DNA of 64,000 nt from Thiosocius sp963808165. GTDB taxonomy: Bacteria > Pseudomonadota > Gammaproteobacteria > Chromatiales > Chromatiaceae. Shown one piece after another: positions 1-9,102 of the stretch (positions are counted from its first letter, which is position 1; the number at the start of each line of letters is the position of its first letter). The notes beneath the pieces were generated by a model. That model was not told the origin of the DNA and searched no databases. It saw nothing but the letters and a program-made list of their open reading frames with translations. A program made the position numbers and the translations under genes. The stretch spans positions 1-64,000 of the forward strand of contig CAWEET010000015.1 of assembly GCA_963808165.1 (NCBI GenBank), in the 5' to 3' direction.

Positions 1-1
1 G

Positions 2-859
2 CTTACGGCCACCCTGTTCATGGACCTGGACGCGGTGGATGTCGCGTTCACCGAGGCGGCGGTCGGCGCCGGTGTCACCACCGTACTGATGCTTTCCAGC
101 CTGCATCTGACCAAACGCTGGGAGGCCTTGCCCCGGCGTAATCCCTTGCTTGCACTGCTCGCGGTCGGGGTCACCGGTGCGGCGTTGGTCTATGCGGTCC
201 TGGATGCGCCCCTGTTGGGTGACCCGTCTGCAGCCATACATCAGCACGTGACCCCGCGGTACATCGAACAGGGTCAGGCAGAGGTGGGCATGCCGAACCT
301 GGTGACTGCAGTACTGGCGAGCTACCGGGGCTATGACACCTTCGGCGAGACCGTGGTGATCTTCACCGCCGGCCTGGCGGTGCTGCTGCTGCTTGGCATC
401 CAGGACGATCCGCGCATTCGCCCGGGGGTGAGCGCCATCGGCGATCAGCTCGTGCTGCGTTCGGTGGTCAAGGTATTGATACCGTTGATCCTGCTGTATG
501 GTCTGTACGTGCAGTTTCACGGCGACTTTGGCGCCGGTGGCGGCTTCCAGGCCGGCGTGATATTCGCGACGGGCTTCGTGCTGTACGACCTTGTGTTCGG
601 CGATGGCAGTGCCCGCGCCGTGGTACCGCCTGGCTGGCTGCACCGCCTGGCCGCCATCGGTGTGCTGATCTATGGCGGTGTCGGGGTCTACTCGCTGCTG
701 GCCGGTCGGCCCTTCCTGGACTACTCGGCGCTGGCCGACGATCCGGTCCACGGCCAGCATCTGGGGGTGCTGTTGGTGGAACTCGGCGTGGGTATCGCGG
801 TGTTCTCGGTGGTGCTCTTGATCTTCTATGCCTTCTCCGGTCGGGGCCGCCGCCGATGA
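2..859 (+). CDS. Mrp/Mbh-type antiporter subunit, DUF4040 (MbhD-like) fused to MrpB (5' truncated)
   Basis: Membrane subunit of an Mrp-like Na+/H+ antiporter. The reading frame is open to the left edge and the residues before the first internal ATG (position 20) still fit the family, so the true start lies upstream. The N-terminal part shows the DUF4040/MbhD signature DVAFTEAAVGAG. The second half has the MrpB-type stretch HGDFGAGGGFQAGV, typically Gly-rich with an acidic residue. About seven hydrophobic segments are visible. It overlaps the next gene by 4 bases (ATGA), so it is the first visible member of a tightly coupled operon of six genes. MrpE/F/G homologues are not seen and may lie upstream of the window. 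Confidence 0.88.
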   Translation, partial: LTATLFMDLDAVDVAFTEAAVGAGVTTVLMLSSLHLTKRWEALPRRNPLLALLAVGVTGAALVYAVLDAPLLGDPSAAIHQHVTPRYIEQGQAEVGMPNLVTAVLASYRGYDTFGETVVIFTAGLAVLLLLGIQDDPRIRPGVSAIGDQLVLRSVVKVLIPLILLYGLYVQFHGDFGAGGGFQAGVIFATGFVLYDLVFGDGSARAVVPPGWLHRLAAIGVLIYGGVGVYSLLAGRPFLDYSALADDPVHGQHLGVLLVELGVGIAVFSVVLLIFYAFSGRGRRR

Positions 860-1263
860 GCTTTTTGCCGGGAGTCTTCAATTACCTCATCGTGGTGTTT
901 CTGATGATGGCCGGGTTCTACGTGGTCATCGCCCAAGGCAACCTGGTGAAGAAACTCGTCGGGCTGGGGCTGTTCCAGACGTCGGTGTTCATCCTCTACA
1001 TCACCATGGGGAATTTGGCAGGGGGCCAGGCACCTATTGTCACCAAAGACCTGACCTTGTATTCCAGCCCGCTACCACATGTGCTGATTCTGACCGCCAT
1101 TGTGGTCGGCGTCGCCACCACCGCGGTGGGGCTGGCGCTGGTGGTGCGAATCCATGAGGCCTACGGCTCTGTGGAAGAGGATGAGATCCATGCCAAGGAT
1201 CTCGCGGATGAAGAGGCCATGTCGAATGCAGATTCAGTCGACAAGGCGGGGGATGGCGAATGA
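856..1263 (+). CDS. mrpC: Mrp antiporter subunit C (NuoK-like)
   Basis: 135-residue membrane protein with three predicted helices, the usual size and topology of MrpC/MnhC, the homologue of complex I subunit NuoK. It carries the conserved helix 1-2 pattern around GFYVVIAQGNLVKKLVGL and QTSVFILYI. The acidic tail of about 25 residues is hydrophilic and cytoplasmic. It overlaps both neighbours by 4 bases, so translation is probably coupled. It would form part of the membrane ion path between the antiporter-like subunits. Confidence 0.9.
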   Translation: MSFLPGVFNYLIVVFLMMAGFYVVIAQGNLVKKLVGLGLFQTSVFILYITMGNLAGGQAPIVTKDLTLYSSPLPHVLILTAIVVGVATTAVGLALVVRIHEAYGSVEEDEIHAKDLADEEAMSNADSVDKAGDGE

Positions 1264-2744
1264 GCTTCTGGGATCACCTGCCGGTTCTGGTGGTCATAGT
1301 CCCGCTGTTCGCCGGCCCCCTGTGCGTGCTGGTCGAACGGCCGCTTGCGGCCTGGGGCGTGGCGCTGGTGGCGGCCTGGCTGAGCTTCGCCGCGGCCGTC
1401 GTGCTGGCGATGCAGGTCGCTGATACCGGCACCATCAGCTACGAGCTCGGCGGCTGGGCACCGCCCTGGGGGATCGAGTACCGCATAGACACGCTGGGCT
1501 CCTACGTACTGCTCATCGTCACCGCCATCCCCGCTCTCGTGCTGGTGGCAGCCAAGGAGAGCGTGGTTAGCGAGGTCCCCGAGTCGCTGATCGCGCGTTT
1601 TTACGGCGCCTTCATGCTGGCCTTCGCCGGCCTTGCAGGGATCGTTGCCACAGGAGATGCGTTTAACGTCTTCGTGTTCCTGGAGATATCTTCGCTGGCA
1701 TCCTATGCGTTGATCAGCATGGGGCAGGACCGCCGGGCACTGACCGCTGCCTTTGAATACCTGGTGATGGGCACCATTGGCGCCACCTTCATCCTGATCG
1801 GCATCGGCTTCCTGTACATGATGACCGGCACGCTGAACATGCAGGACCTGGCGGCACGGTTGCCGGCGGTACTGGACACCCGTACCGTGCGGGCAGGATT
1901 CGCATTCCTCACCGTGGGCATCGGGCTCAAGCTGGCGATGTTTCCAATGCATCTTTGGCTGCCGAATGCCTATACCTATGCGCCCTCGGCCGTGACGGCG
2001 TTCCTCGCCGCGACCGCGACCAAGGTCGCCGTCTATGCGTTGCTGCGCTTCCTGTTCGGGGTCTTCGGCTTCGAGTTCGCCCTGATAGAGATGCCGTTTG
2101 ACGATATCCTGATGATCGCTGGCCTGGCGGGAATCCTGATCGCTTCTCTGGTCGCTGTTTTCCAAGAGGATATCAAGCGCATGCTGGCCTATTCGAGCGT
2201 CGCGCAGATCGGTTACATGGTGCTGGGCATCAGCCTGGCCTCGGCCACCGGGCTCACCGCAGCGACCCTGCATGTGTTCAACCACGCGCTGATGAAGGGT
2301 GCGCTGTTCCTCGCGCTCGGCGCGGTTGCGTACCGCGTTGGCGGTGTCGGTTTGCGTGATTTTGCCGGTCTGGGGCGGCGCATGCCATGGACCATGGCGG
2401 CGATCGTGCTCGGTGGCCTCAGCCTGATCGGCGTGCCACCGACCGCTGGCTTCATCACGAAATGGTATCTGGTGCTGGGCACCGTGGAGCAGGAGCTGTG
2501 GCCGGTTGCCGTACTGGTGCTGGTCGGTTCTCTGTTGGCGCTGGTGTATGTCTGGAAGCTGGTCGAGGTTGCCTACTTTGAACCAGTGCCGGAAGGGGCC
2601 GCGCCGGTGCGTGAGGCGCCCTGGTCGATGTTGGTGCCGATCTGGCTGCTGGTCGGCGCCAATCTCTATTTCGGCATTCACACCGAGGTCACGGTGGGCT
2701 TGGCAACGCAGGCCGCCAGCGAACTGATGGGAATTCGACCGTGA
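1260..2744 (+). CDS. mrpD: Mrp antiporter subunit D (first of three antiporter-type subunits)
   Basis: 494-residue polytopic protein of the proton-conducting membrane transporter family (NuoL/M/N, MrpA/D). It shows the helix-5 glutamate in VFVFLEISS, the lysine in GLKLAMFPMHLWLP, and the second lysine in AATATKVAVYALL. These charged residues form the proton path in complex I and Mrp structures. About 14 helices are predicted. It overlaps mrpC and the next antiporter-type gene by 4 bases. With the neighbours it most likely exchanges Na+ or K+ for H+; the ion cannot be read from the sequence. Confidence 0.9.
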   Translation: MSFWDHLPVLVVIVPLFAGPLCVLVERPLAAWGVALVAAWLSFAAAVVLAMQVADTGTISYELGGWAPPWGIEYRIDTLGSYVLLIVTAIPALVLVAAKESVVSEVPESLIARFYGAFMLAFAGLAGIVATGDAFNVFVFLEISSLASYALISMGQDRRALTAAFEYLVMGTIGATFILIGIGFLYMMTGTLNMQDLAARLPAVLDTRTVRAGFAFLTVGIGLKLAMFPMHLWLPNAYTYAPSAVTAFLAATATKVAVYALLRFLFGVFGFEFALIEMPFDDILMIAGLAGILIASLVAVFQEDIKRMLAYSSVAQIGYMVLGISLASATGLTAATLHVFNHALMKGALFLALGAVAYRVGGVGLRDFAGLGRRMPWTMAAIVLGGLSLIGVPPTAGFITKWYLVLGTVEQELWPVAVLVLVGSLLALVYVWKLVEVAYFEPVPEGAAPVREAPWSMLVPIWLLVGANLYFGIHTEVTVGLATQAASELMGIRP

Positions 2745-4204
2745 GCCCGGAGCAGCTGCTGACCTGGATTCCGCTGGTGCCCATTCTCGCGGCTTTCGGC
2801 GTCGTCGCCGCGCGCGCCAATCCAAACCTGCGTGAAGGGATCAGCGTCGGCGCCGGGGTGGTCCTGTTTCTGCTGGTCGCCGCGTTGGCTGCGACCATCG
2901 ACTGGGAGACGCCGCCCACGCTGGTGATCGCGACACCGCTGACGGGCCTGTCATTGTCGCTGACGCCTGAGCCGCTCGGCATGTTGTTTGCGCTGGTCGC
3001 CAGCCTGCTGTGGCCGATCACGACGGTGTACGCCATCGGGTATATGCGCGCGCACCACGAACAGAACCAGACCCGCTTCTACACCGCGTTTGCGGCCTCG
3101 ATCGCTGCTGCCATGTGTATTGCGCTGGCCGGCAACATGCTGACCCTGTTCGTGTTCTATGAGGTGCTGTCGGTCTCGACCTATCCGCTGGTCACCCATG
3201 CGGGCACGGACAAGGCCAAACGCGCCGGCCGGGTCTACCTCGGACTGTTGATGGGCACCTCGATCGGCTTCCTGCTGTTGGCGATGATCTGGACCTGGAG
3301 CCTGACCGGCACACTCGACTTTACGCCCGGTGGTGTGTTCGGCGATGAGGTCAGTGGCGGCGTGCTCGGTATCCTGTTGTTGCTTTATGTGTTCGGCACC
3401 GGCAAGGCCGCGTTGATGCCGTTCCACCGCTGGCTGCCGGCGGCGATGGTCGCGCCGACGCCGGTGTCCGCACTGCTGCATGCGGTGGCCGTGGTCAAGG
3501 CGGGTGTGTTCACCGTGCTCAAGGTCAGCGTTTACATCTTCGGTCTGGAGCGCATCGAACAATTGGTGATGGCCGAGTGGTTGGTCGCACTGGCCGCGCT
3601 GACCATCGTGCTCGCCTCGACAATTGCGTTGCGTCAGGACAATTTCAAGGCCCGTCTCGCGTACTCCACTGTCAGCCAGCTTTCCTACATCACCATGGGC
3701 GCGCTGCTCGGCGTGGCCACTGGCGCGATCGGCGGCGGCCTGCATATCGCGATGCACGCCTTCGGCAAGATCACACTGTTCTTCTGCGCCGGCGCCGTAC
3801 TGGTCACAGCGCACAAATCGAAGATCAGTGAGCTCAATGGCATCGGCCGGCGCATGCCTTGGACCATGGGTGCGTTCGCGATCGGCGCCGTTTCCATGAT
3901 TGGAGCACCGCCGTTCGCCGGTTTCATTTCCAAATGGTATCTCTTGAGCGGCGCCCTGCAGACCGAGCAGATTTTTGCCGTCGCCGCGCTCATCATCTCG
4001 ACCCTGCTGAATGCGGCCTATTTCATGCCGATAGTATATGTTGCCTTCTTCAAGCCGGAGGACGCGGGCCACGCGCATGCCGCCCACGGCGAGGCGCCTT
4101 TGCCGATCGTGCTGGCGCTGAGTGCGACCGCGCTGTTCACGCTGTTGATCTTCTTCTTTCCGGGCATACCGCTGTCGCTCGTCCAGCAGATGGTGGGGGG
4201 CTGA
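2741..4204 (+). CDS. Second MrpD/NuoM-like antiporter subunit
   Basis: 487-residue member of the same NuoL/M/N-MrpD family, clearly diverged from its neighbour. Key residues are present: glutamate in LFVFYEVLSV, lysine in GTGKAALMPFHRWLP, and a lysine in AVAVVKAGVFTVL. The His-containing loop (GHAHAAHGEAP) near residue 445 sits between the last helices. Start ATG is inferred from the 4-base overlap with the upstream gene. Two adjacent D-type subunits are more than a standard single Mrp complex (one A, one D) needs, although an MrpA may lie outside the window. Confidence 0.88.
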   Translation: MSPEQLLTWIPLVPILAAFGVVAARANPNLREGISVGAGVVLFLLVAALAATIDWETPPTLVIATPLTGLSLSLTPEPLGMLFALVASLLWPITTVYAIGYMRAHHEQNQTRFYTAFAASIAAAMCIALAGNMLTLFVFYEVLSVSTYPLVTHAGTDKAKRAGRVYLGLLMGTSIGFLLLAMIWTWSLTGTLDFTPGGVFGDEVSGGVLGILLLLYVFGTGKAALMPFHRWLPAAMVAPTPVSALLHAVAVVKAGVFTVLKVSVYIFGLERIEQLVMAEWLVALAALTIVLASTIALRQDNFKARLAYSTVSQLSYITMGALLGVATGAIGGGLHIAMHAFGKITLFFCAGAVLVTAHKSKISELNGIGRRMPWTMGAFAIGAVSMIGAPPFAGFISKWYLLSGALQTEQIFAVAALIISTLLNAAYFMPIVYVAFFKPEDAGHAHAAHGEAPLPIVLALSATALFTLLIFFFPGIPLSLVQQMVGG

Positions 4205-4503
4205 TGAACACGCCATCGAAGGATCCCAAGACCGAAAGGGGTCAGGATGAACATAAGCACTGGCTGTACCGCAGCGAGAATCTGCCCAAGTTGTGGTTCA
4301 TTCAGATCCTGATACTGGTGCTGGCCCTGGTGCCGGAGTTTTTTGTCCATCACCATGCGCATGTAGAGCAGACCGGCTTCACGCTGGATACGAGTTTCGG
4401 TTTCTTCGCCTGGTATGGTTTCCTAAGCTGCGCGGGCATGGTCGCGGGCGCGAAGATTCTCGGTATCTTCCTGAAACGCAAGGACACTTACTATGATGAG
4501 TGA
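4204..4503 (+). CDS. Small two-helix membrane protein of the antiporter operon
   Basis: 99-residue protein starting at the ATG that overlaps the previous stop by one base (TGATG). The first 35 residues are hydrophilic, followed by a helix (FIQILILVLALVPEFFV), a His-rich turn (HHHAHVEQ) and a second helix ending in a basic/acidic tail. I do not recognise a named family. Its fixed place between two antiporter-type subunits, with overlaps on both sides (11 bases with the next gene), suggests an accessory subunit of the complex. The HHHAH motif could bind a metal but this is only inference. Confidence 0.75.
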   Translation: MNTPSKDPKTERGQDEHKHWLYRSENLPKLWFIQILILVLALVPEFFVHHHAHVEQTGFTLDTSFGFFAWYGFLSCAGMVAGAKILGIFLKRKDTYYDE

Positions 4504-6181
4504 ACTTGTGTTTCCACCCGGCCTGATCATGGTGTTGGGTGCCGTGTTGATCCCGCTGCTCGGCGAGCGCCAGCGTGGGCTGGTGCTGCTCGGTCTTCCA
4601 ATACTTACCCTGTTGGCCGTATGGGGCCTGCCGGCCGACGCGTCGTTGCAGCTTGGCTTCCTCGACTATACCCTCGAGCCGGTCCGCTCGACCGCCGAGG
4701 GCCGCTTGTTTGCAACCGTATTTGCGATCATGGCCTTTGCCGGCGGCCTGTACGCCCATCGTCAGGCCAGCGTCACCGAACTGACTGCGGCGTTCATCTA
4801 TGCCGGCTCGGCGATCGGCGTGACCTTTGCCGGCGATCTGATTACCGTGTTCGTGTTCTGGGAGGTCATGGCGCTCGGCTCGACCGTCGTCGTCTGGTCG
4901 GCCGGCACGCAAAGCGCCTACAGCGCCGGCCTGCGCTACCTGCTCGTCCACCTGCTCGGCGGCGTCGTGCTGATGATCGGCATCGTCGCGCACGTGCTCG
5001 AGACCGGCTCGCTCGAGTTCACCGCGATGCAACCCGACAGCCTCGGCAACTGGCTGATCCTCATCGGCTTCCTGGTCAATGCCGGGGCACCGCCGCTGTC
5101 GGCCTGGATTGCCGACGCCTACCCCGAGGCCAGCCCGAGCGGCACCGTATTCCTGTCGGCGTTCACGACCAAGACCGCCGTGTTCGCGTTGCTGGTCGGC
5201 TTCCCAGGCGCCGACATTCTCGTCCCGATCGGCCTGTACATGGTGTTCTACGGCATCATCTACGCGCTGCTCGAGAACGACATGCGGCGAATTCTGGCCT
5301 ATTCGATTGTCAACCAGGTCGGTTTCATGGTCGTGGCGATCGGGATCGGGACCTCGATGGCGCTGAACGGCGCCGCTGCGCATGCCTTCGCGCACATCAT
5401 CTACAAGGCCTTGCTGCTGATGTCGGCAGGCAGCGTGCTGCTGATGACCGGCAAGCGCAAGTGCACCGATCTCGGCGGCCTGTTCCAGAGTATGCCGGTG
5501 ACCGCGATCAACGGCATCGTCGGTGCGCTGGCAATCTCGGCCTTCCCGTTCACCTCTGGTTTCGTGACCAAGTCGCTCGAGACCTCGGCCGCGGCCAACG
5601 AGGGCATGCTGCTCGTCTGGCTGTTGCTGCTCGCAGCATCGGCCGGGGTGTTTCTGCACGCCGGCATCAAGTTCCCGTGGTTCGTGTTCTTCCAGAAGGA
5701 CTCGGGGCTGCGTCCGCCCGACCCACCGGCCAACCTGCGCCTGGCGATGTGGCTATTCTCGTTCCTGTGCCTGGCGATTGGCATCTACCCACAGCCGCTG
5801 TATGCCATCCTGCCTTATCCGGTCGACTATCAGCCGTACACGGTTGATCACTTGGTGACCCAGTTCCAGGTGTTGCTGTTTGCCGGCTTTGCGTTTTTCT
5901 TCATGTTGAAGCAGATGCGCCGTACGTTGACTATCAGCCTCGATTTCGACTGGTTCTATCGCAAGTTCTTCAACGCGATCGGCAACGAGTTCACGGTGCG
6001 TACCAGCATCGCGCGTCGGATACACGAGCAGAGAGCGGTGGTTGGCGTCCGCCGCTTGATCAGCAATCTCTACCGCCATCATGGACCACGCGGCGCACTG
6101 GCCCGAGCCTGGCCGACCGGCATCATGGTGATCTGGGTCGCGGTGATGCTCGGGATCTCGCTGCTCTTCTACTATGTCTGA
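4493..6181 (+). CDS. Third antiporter-type subunit, NuoN/MrpD-like
   Basis: 562-residue member of the proton-conducting transporter family with an extended C-terminus of about 130 residues carrying a basic cytoplasmic stretch and one last helix. It keeps the helix-5 glutamate (VFVFWEVMALG) and the second lysine (SAFTTKTAVFALL). At the position of the first channel lysine (GKAALMPFH in the neighbour) it reads VNAGAPPLSAW, so asparagine replaces lysine. This suggests altered or lost ion transport by this subunit. It starts inside the preceding gene at ATGATG. It is the last gene of the operon; a 26-base gap to a convergent small gene follows. Confidence 0.87.
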   Translation: MMSELVFPPGLIMVLGAVLIPLLGERQRGLVLLGLPILTLLAVWGLPADASLQLGFLDYTLEPVRSTAEGRLFATVFAIMAFAGGLYAHRQASVTELTAAFIYAGSAIGVTFAGDLITVFVFWEVMALGSTVVVWSAGTQSAYSAGLRYLLVHLLGGVVLMIGIVAHVLETGSLEFTAMQPDSLGNWLILIGFLVNAGAPPLSAWIADAYPEASPSGTVFLSAFTTKTAVFALLVGFPGADILVPIGLYMVFYGIIYALLENDMRRILAYSIVNQVGFMVVAIGIGTSMALNGAAAHAFAHIIYKALLLMSAGSVLLMTGKRKCTDLGGLFQSMPVTAINGIVGALAISAFPFTSGFVTKSLETSAAANEGMLLVWLLLLAASAGVFLHAGIKFPWFVFFQKDSGLRPPDPPANLRLAMWLFSFLCLAIGIYPQPLYAILPYPVDYQPYTVDHLVTQFQVLLFAGFAFFFMLKQMRRTLTISLDFDWFYRKFFNAIGNEFTVRTSIARRIHEQRAVVGVRRLISNLYRHHGPRGALARAWPTGIMVIWVAVMLGISLLFYYV

Positions 6182-6207
6182 GCCGGCCCGACGCGCGTCC
6201 GCGCTGC

Positions 6208-6390
6208 TCAGGCGATGTGGATATTCGTATAGCCGAGACTGCTCATCATGCGTTTGACCATCGTGCTGTTGCCACACAGGCAGCTGACGTAGCAACGCCC
6301 ATGATGCGGCCCCAGCGCATCCCGGTAGTCGAACTCCACCAGGCGTGGTCTTCCGAGGAACTGGAGTAAGGCCTTGATGATGGTGCTCAT
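6208..6390 (-). CDS. Small conserved-looking hypothetical protein with CxC
   Basis: 60-residue protein with a strong ribosome site (GGAGGG, 8 bases before the ATG), which makes it likely to be expressed. It has no signal peptide or long hydrophobic segment. The core reads EFDYRDALGPHHGRCYVSCLCGN, with three cysteines and a His pair that could bind a metal, followed by a basic helix. I do not recognise a family. It is monocistronic, convergent with the antiporter operon. Confidence 0.62.
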   Translation of the reverse strand: MSTIIKALLQFLGRPRLVEFDYRDALGPHHGRCYVSCLCGNSTMVKRMMSSLGYTNIHIA

Positions 6391-6768
6391 TGCTTACACC
6401 CTCCGTACAACTGTCAGCCTATCTGAGGTCGCTGCGGTCGGATTCCAACAGGCGGGCCCCCTGACTTGATCGAAGCAATCGGCGTGCCTTCGAGGTGGCG
6501 GCGATCCAGCCATGAGCTCGCAGCGAGCGGATTTGTTGCGCTGGGTCAGCAAAACTGAGATGCGTCGATGATACCGATCCGCCCTGGGTGGGCGCATAGC
6601 GCGCCCGCGGCGCCGCCCTCCCGTCGCAGTGGGCCCGACTGTATAACAGTCTGACAAGGTTTTGACTCGGCGAACGATATCCCGGAGCGCACCGGGAATT
6701 TCACCGATCCCTCTGGTGACTCACACACGATACCGCCAAACTGAAATCATGCTGCACAACGCCGGCCG
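6391..6768. other. Intergenic region, no gene seen
   Basis: 378 bases between the small protein and the histidine kinase gene, both on the minus strand. No convincing reading frame, RNA gene or repeat was found. The part next to 6390 must carry the promoter and ribosome site of the small protein. Confidence 0.6.
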
Positions 6769-8100
6769 CTACGGCTGTTCCGACTCGACCGGTAGGGTCA
6801 CCCGGACCTCGAGGCCGCCGAGCTGTGTCGAACATCCGAGCTGCAGGCGGCCGTGGTAGTCGTCGACCAGGTCGCGGACGATCGCAAGGCCCAGTCCGTG
6901 CCCGCGCCCCTGTTCGTCGAGGCGGCTGCCGCGCTGCAGCAGGGTGTCGTGCGCCTCCCGGGCCAGCCCGGGCCCGTCGTCGGCCACGCTCATCGTTACC
7001 GCCTCGTTCAGAGTGATCTCCAGGTGCACCCTGCGAGCGGCCCATTTACACGCGTTGTCGAGCAGGTTTCCGAGCAGTTCGAGCATGTCCTCGTAATCCA
7101 GTGGCAGCATTGCCCCGGTCATCGGTGAGGTCGATATCTCGAGAGACCGCTCGCGGTAGAGCTGGTTGACGGCATCGATCAGTTCGGGGACGTGTGCTGC
7201 CGGTACAAAGCGTTGCCCCGGGCCCTCGCCGGCGATCCGCGCACGCCTGAGCTCGCGGTCGACAAGCTGTCGTATGCGCTCCAGGCGCGCTGCGAGCCTC
7301 TGCCGGTCATTGTTTGCCAGCGGCAGGGACTCGACATCCTGGGTGAGGAGACTCAGCGGTGCCTTCAGTGCATGGGCGAGATTCCCCAGCGCCTGGCGGG
7401 AGCGTTGCAGGCGCTGTTGCAGTTGTCGCAGCAGCCGGTTGACCTCGGTGGTCAGCGGACGGATCTCCGACGGACCCAGGTCTGCTATTTGCTGCATGTT
7501 CCCGGACGATACTTGCTGCATTTCCGCGCGTATCCGATCGAGTCCCCGGAACCCGCGACGCAGGACGAAACGCTGCACCAGCAACACCGCGAGCAAGGCG
7601 AATATCAACAGTCCGAGGGCGCCCAACTGAAAGTGCCGGATCTGCCGGGTTATCGGTGCCAGATCTTCTGCCACCAGCAAGGTGAAGTGCTGTCCGCCCT
7701 TGGCGTAGCCGGCGGTGCGTATCAGCAGCCGCTGGCCACCCGGGCCCGGGAGCTCTCCCACCGACACCGCGCCCGGTTCGGTCGGCGTCACCGGCAGGGT
7801 CTCGTCCCAGAGCGAGCGGGAGCGGAGCACGGTCGATTCGTTGAGCAGGAAGGTGAAATAGTGTCCGGAGAGAGGTTGCTGATAGATCGGGGTGATCCGA
7901 CCCTCACGCAGTCTCATTTGGCCGCGAGGACTCTGCCCGAAACCCGCGATCAGGGACTCGGCATCATGCTCCAGGCGCGTCAAGACGTAGGCTTCGCCGA
8001 TCGAACGGACGGCGGTAACCGAACCCCAGAACAGGACGCTGAACACCACCAGTAACATAACCGCCAGTCCGACCACGAACTGCCGCTCGAGCGATCTCAC
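6769..8100 (-). CDS. PhoQ-like sensor histidine kinase
   Basis: 443-residue inner-membrane kinase. The GTG start at 8100 overlaps the regulator stop (GTGA). Two helices (about 8-30 and 159-180) frame a periplasmic sensor region of roughly 130 residues. A HAMP-like linker follows, then the H-box LGNLAHALKAPLSLL with phospho-accepting H243, the N-box NLLDNACKWA near 345-354, and ATP-lid glycines DDGPGLA (374-380) and GHGLGLAIV (400-408). The HALKxPL form of the H-box is typical of PhoQ-type kinases. It is the last gene of an operon with cytochrome b561, a PepSY protein and its regulator, so it may sense a membrane or redox signal. The signal is not known. Confidence 0.92.
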   Translation of the reverse strand: MRSLERQFVVGLAVMLLVVFSVLFWGSVTAVRSIGEAYVLTRLEHDAESLIAGFGQSPRGQMRLREGRITPIYQQPLSGHYFTFLLNESTVLRSRSLWDETLPVTPTEPGAVSVGELPGPGGQRLLIRTAGYAKGGQHFTLLVAEDLAPITRQIRHFQLGALGLLIFALLAVLLVQRFVLRRGFRGLDRIRAEMQQVSSGNMQQIADLGPSEIRPLTTEVNRLLRQLQQRLQRSRQALGNLAHALKAPLSLLTQDVESLPLANNDRQRLAARLERIRQLVDRELRRARIAGEGPGQRFVPAAHVPELIDAVNQLYRERSLEISTSPMTGAMLPLDYEDMLELLGNLLDNACKWAARRVHLEITLNEAVTMSVADDGPGLAREAHDTLLQRGSRLDEQGRGHGLGLAIVRDLVDDYHGRLQLGCSTQLGGLEVRVTLPVESEQP

Positions 8101-8762
8101 CGCCCCCCCCGGAACAGATAACCCTGGCCGCGGCGTGTTTCGATGTAATCCCGTCCGATTTTTTCTCGAAGGCGTCGGATATAGACCTCGAGGACATTGC
8201 TGTCGCGGTCCCGGTCCTCTTCGTAGATATGTTCGGTCAGGCGCCCCTTTGACAGCACACGGTCCGGATGCGTCATCAGATAGCGCAGCAGCCGGAACTC
8301 GGTACCAGTCAATGGCACCTCGCCGCCACCCGGCAGCTGGGCACTCTGGCGCTCCTCGTCCAGGCGCACACCACCGGCCTTCAGCTCGGCGCTGGCACGC
8401 CCGGTACTGCGGCGCAGCAGGGCGTGCAAGCGCGCGCTCAGCTCCTCCCGATGAAACGGCTTGCCGAGATAGTCGTCGGCACCGGCACGCAGGCCTTCGA
8501 CACGCTCGCTCCAGGTGTCGCGCGCAGTAAGAATCAGCACTGGCACGGCCAGTCCGGCGTCGCGCCACGACTTCAACACCTTGAGGCCGGACTTACCGGG
8601 CAGGCCGAGATCGAGGATCACAGCGTCGTACAGGGCCTCGAGGCCCAGGTACTCGGCTTCGGTGCCATCCGCGGACTGATCGACCGCGAACCCCTCGCGC
8701 CGCAGGCCCCCGGCAATGCCGGCGGCCAGTTCGCTGTCATCCTCGACCAGCAGCAGACGCAA
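8097..8762 (-). CDS. OmpR/PhoP-family response regulator
   Basis: 221 residues: receiver domain with acidic pair E7-D8-D9, phospho-acceptor D51 (VILDLGLPG) and the conserved lysine in LGKPF, then a winged-helix DNA-binding domain ending in ETRRGQGYLFRGGR. The start is TTG at 8762: an exact GGAGG lies six bases upstream and the codon directly follows the PepSY stop (TGA-C-TTG). A longer reading frame exists upstream but would run through the PepSY gene. It is the partner of the downstream PhoQ-like kinase and probably also autoregulates the operon. Confidence 0.92.
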   Translation of the reverse strand: MRLLLVEDDSELAAGIAGGLRREGFAVDQSADGTEAEYLGLEALYDAVILDLGLPGKSGLKVLKSWRDAGLAVPVLILTARDTWSERVEGLRAGADDYLGKPFHREELSARLHALLRRSTGRASAELKAGGVRLDEERQSAQLPGGGEVPLTGTEFRLLRYLMTHPDRVLSKGRLTEHIYEEDRDRDSNVLEVYIRRLREKIGRDYIETRRGQGYLFRGGR

Positions 8763-8763
8763 G

Positions 8764-9102
8764 TCAGTCCTCCGCCCATTCCTCCAGCGGTTGCCCGCTG
8801 GCGGCATCAAAATAGCGTTCCTGAACACGCCCTGCCTCGTCCAGCAACTGCAGTTCGTACACCAGCCGGCCGTCTTCGTCTTCGAGTTCCGCCTCCAGGA
8901 CGCGCAATCCCTTTAGTTCGGCGCGTCCCAACAGTTCCGACAAAGGGATGATGTCGCCACCCCGGCGCAGCTCCCGGACCCGTTCATGGTCGTCCGATGC
9001 GCCGACCGGCCAGACCCCGGAAAACAGTGTGGCGGCTGCTGCACCGATCAGCGCCACGAACAGCCAGGAAGCCCTTGCCTTTGTTACCTCAGACATCTGC
9101 AT
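8764..9102 (-). CDS. PepSY-domain membrane/periplasmic protein
   Basis: 112 residues with an N-terminal signal or anchor helix (ASWLFVALIGAAAATLFSG) and one PepSY-like domain: IIPLSELLGRAE..GLRVLEAELEDEDGRLVYELQLLDEAGRVQERYFDAASGQPLE. PepSY domains are thought to inhibit or modulate peptidases and often accompany membrane redox proteins and two-component systems. The start (ATG 9102, alternatively 9096) overlaps the 3' end of the cytochrome b561 gene. The regulator begins one base after its stop, so the three are co-transcribed. Confidence 0.88.
   Translation of the reverse strand: MQMSEVTKARASWLFVALIGAAAATLFSGVWPVGASDDHERVRELRRGGDIIPLSELLGRAELKGLRVLEAELEDEDGRLVYELQLLDEAGRVQERYFDAASGQPLEEWAED

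Noticed and set aside
1161..2825. 554-residue minus-strand frame opposite mrpD
   Set aside because: Shadow of the high-GC antiporter gene: Gln/Arg/His-rich product without family motifs.
8763..8828. Longer start for the response regulator at 8828
   Set aside because: Would run into the PepSY gene; TTG 8762 has an exact ribosome site and gives the normal N-terminus.
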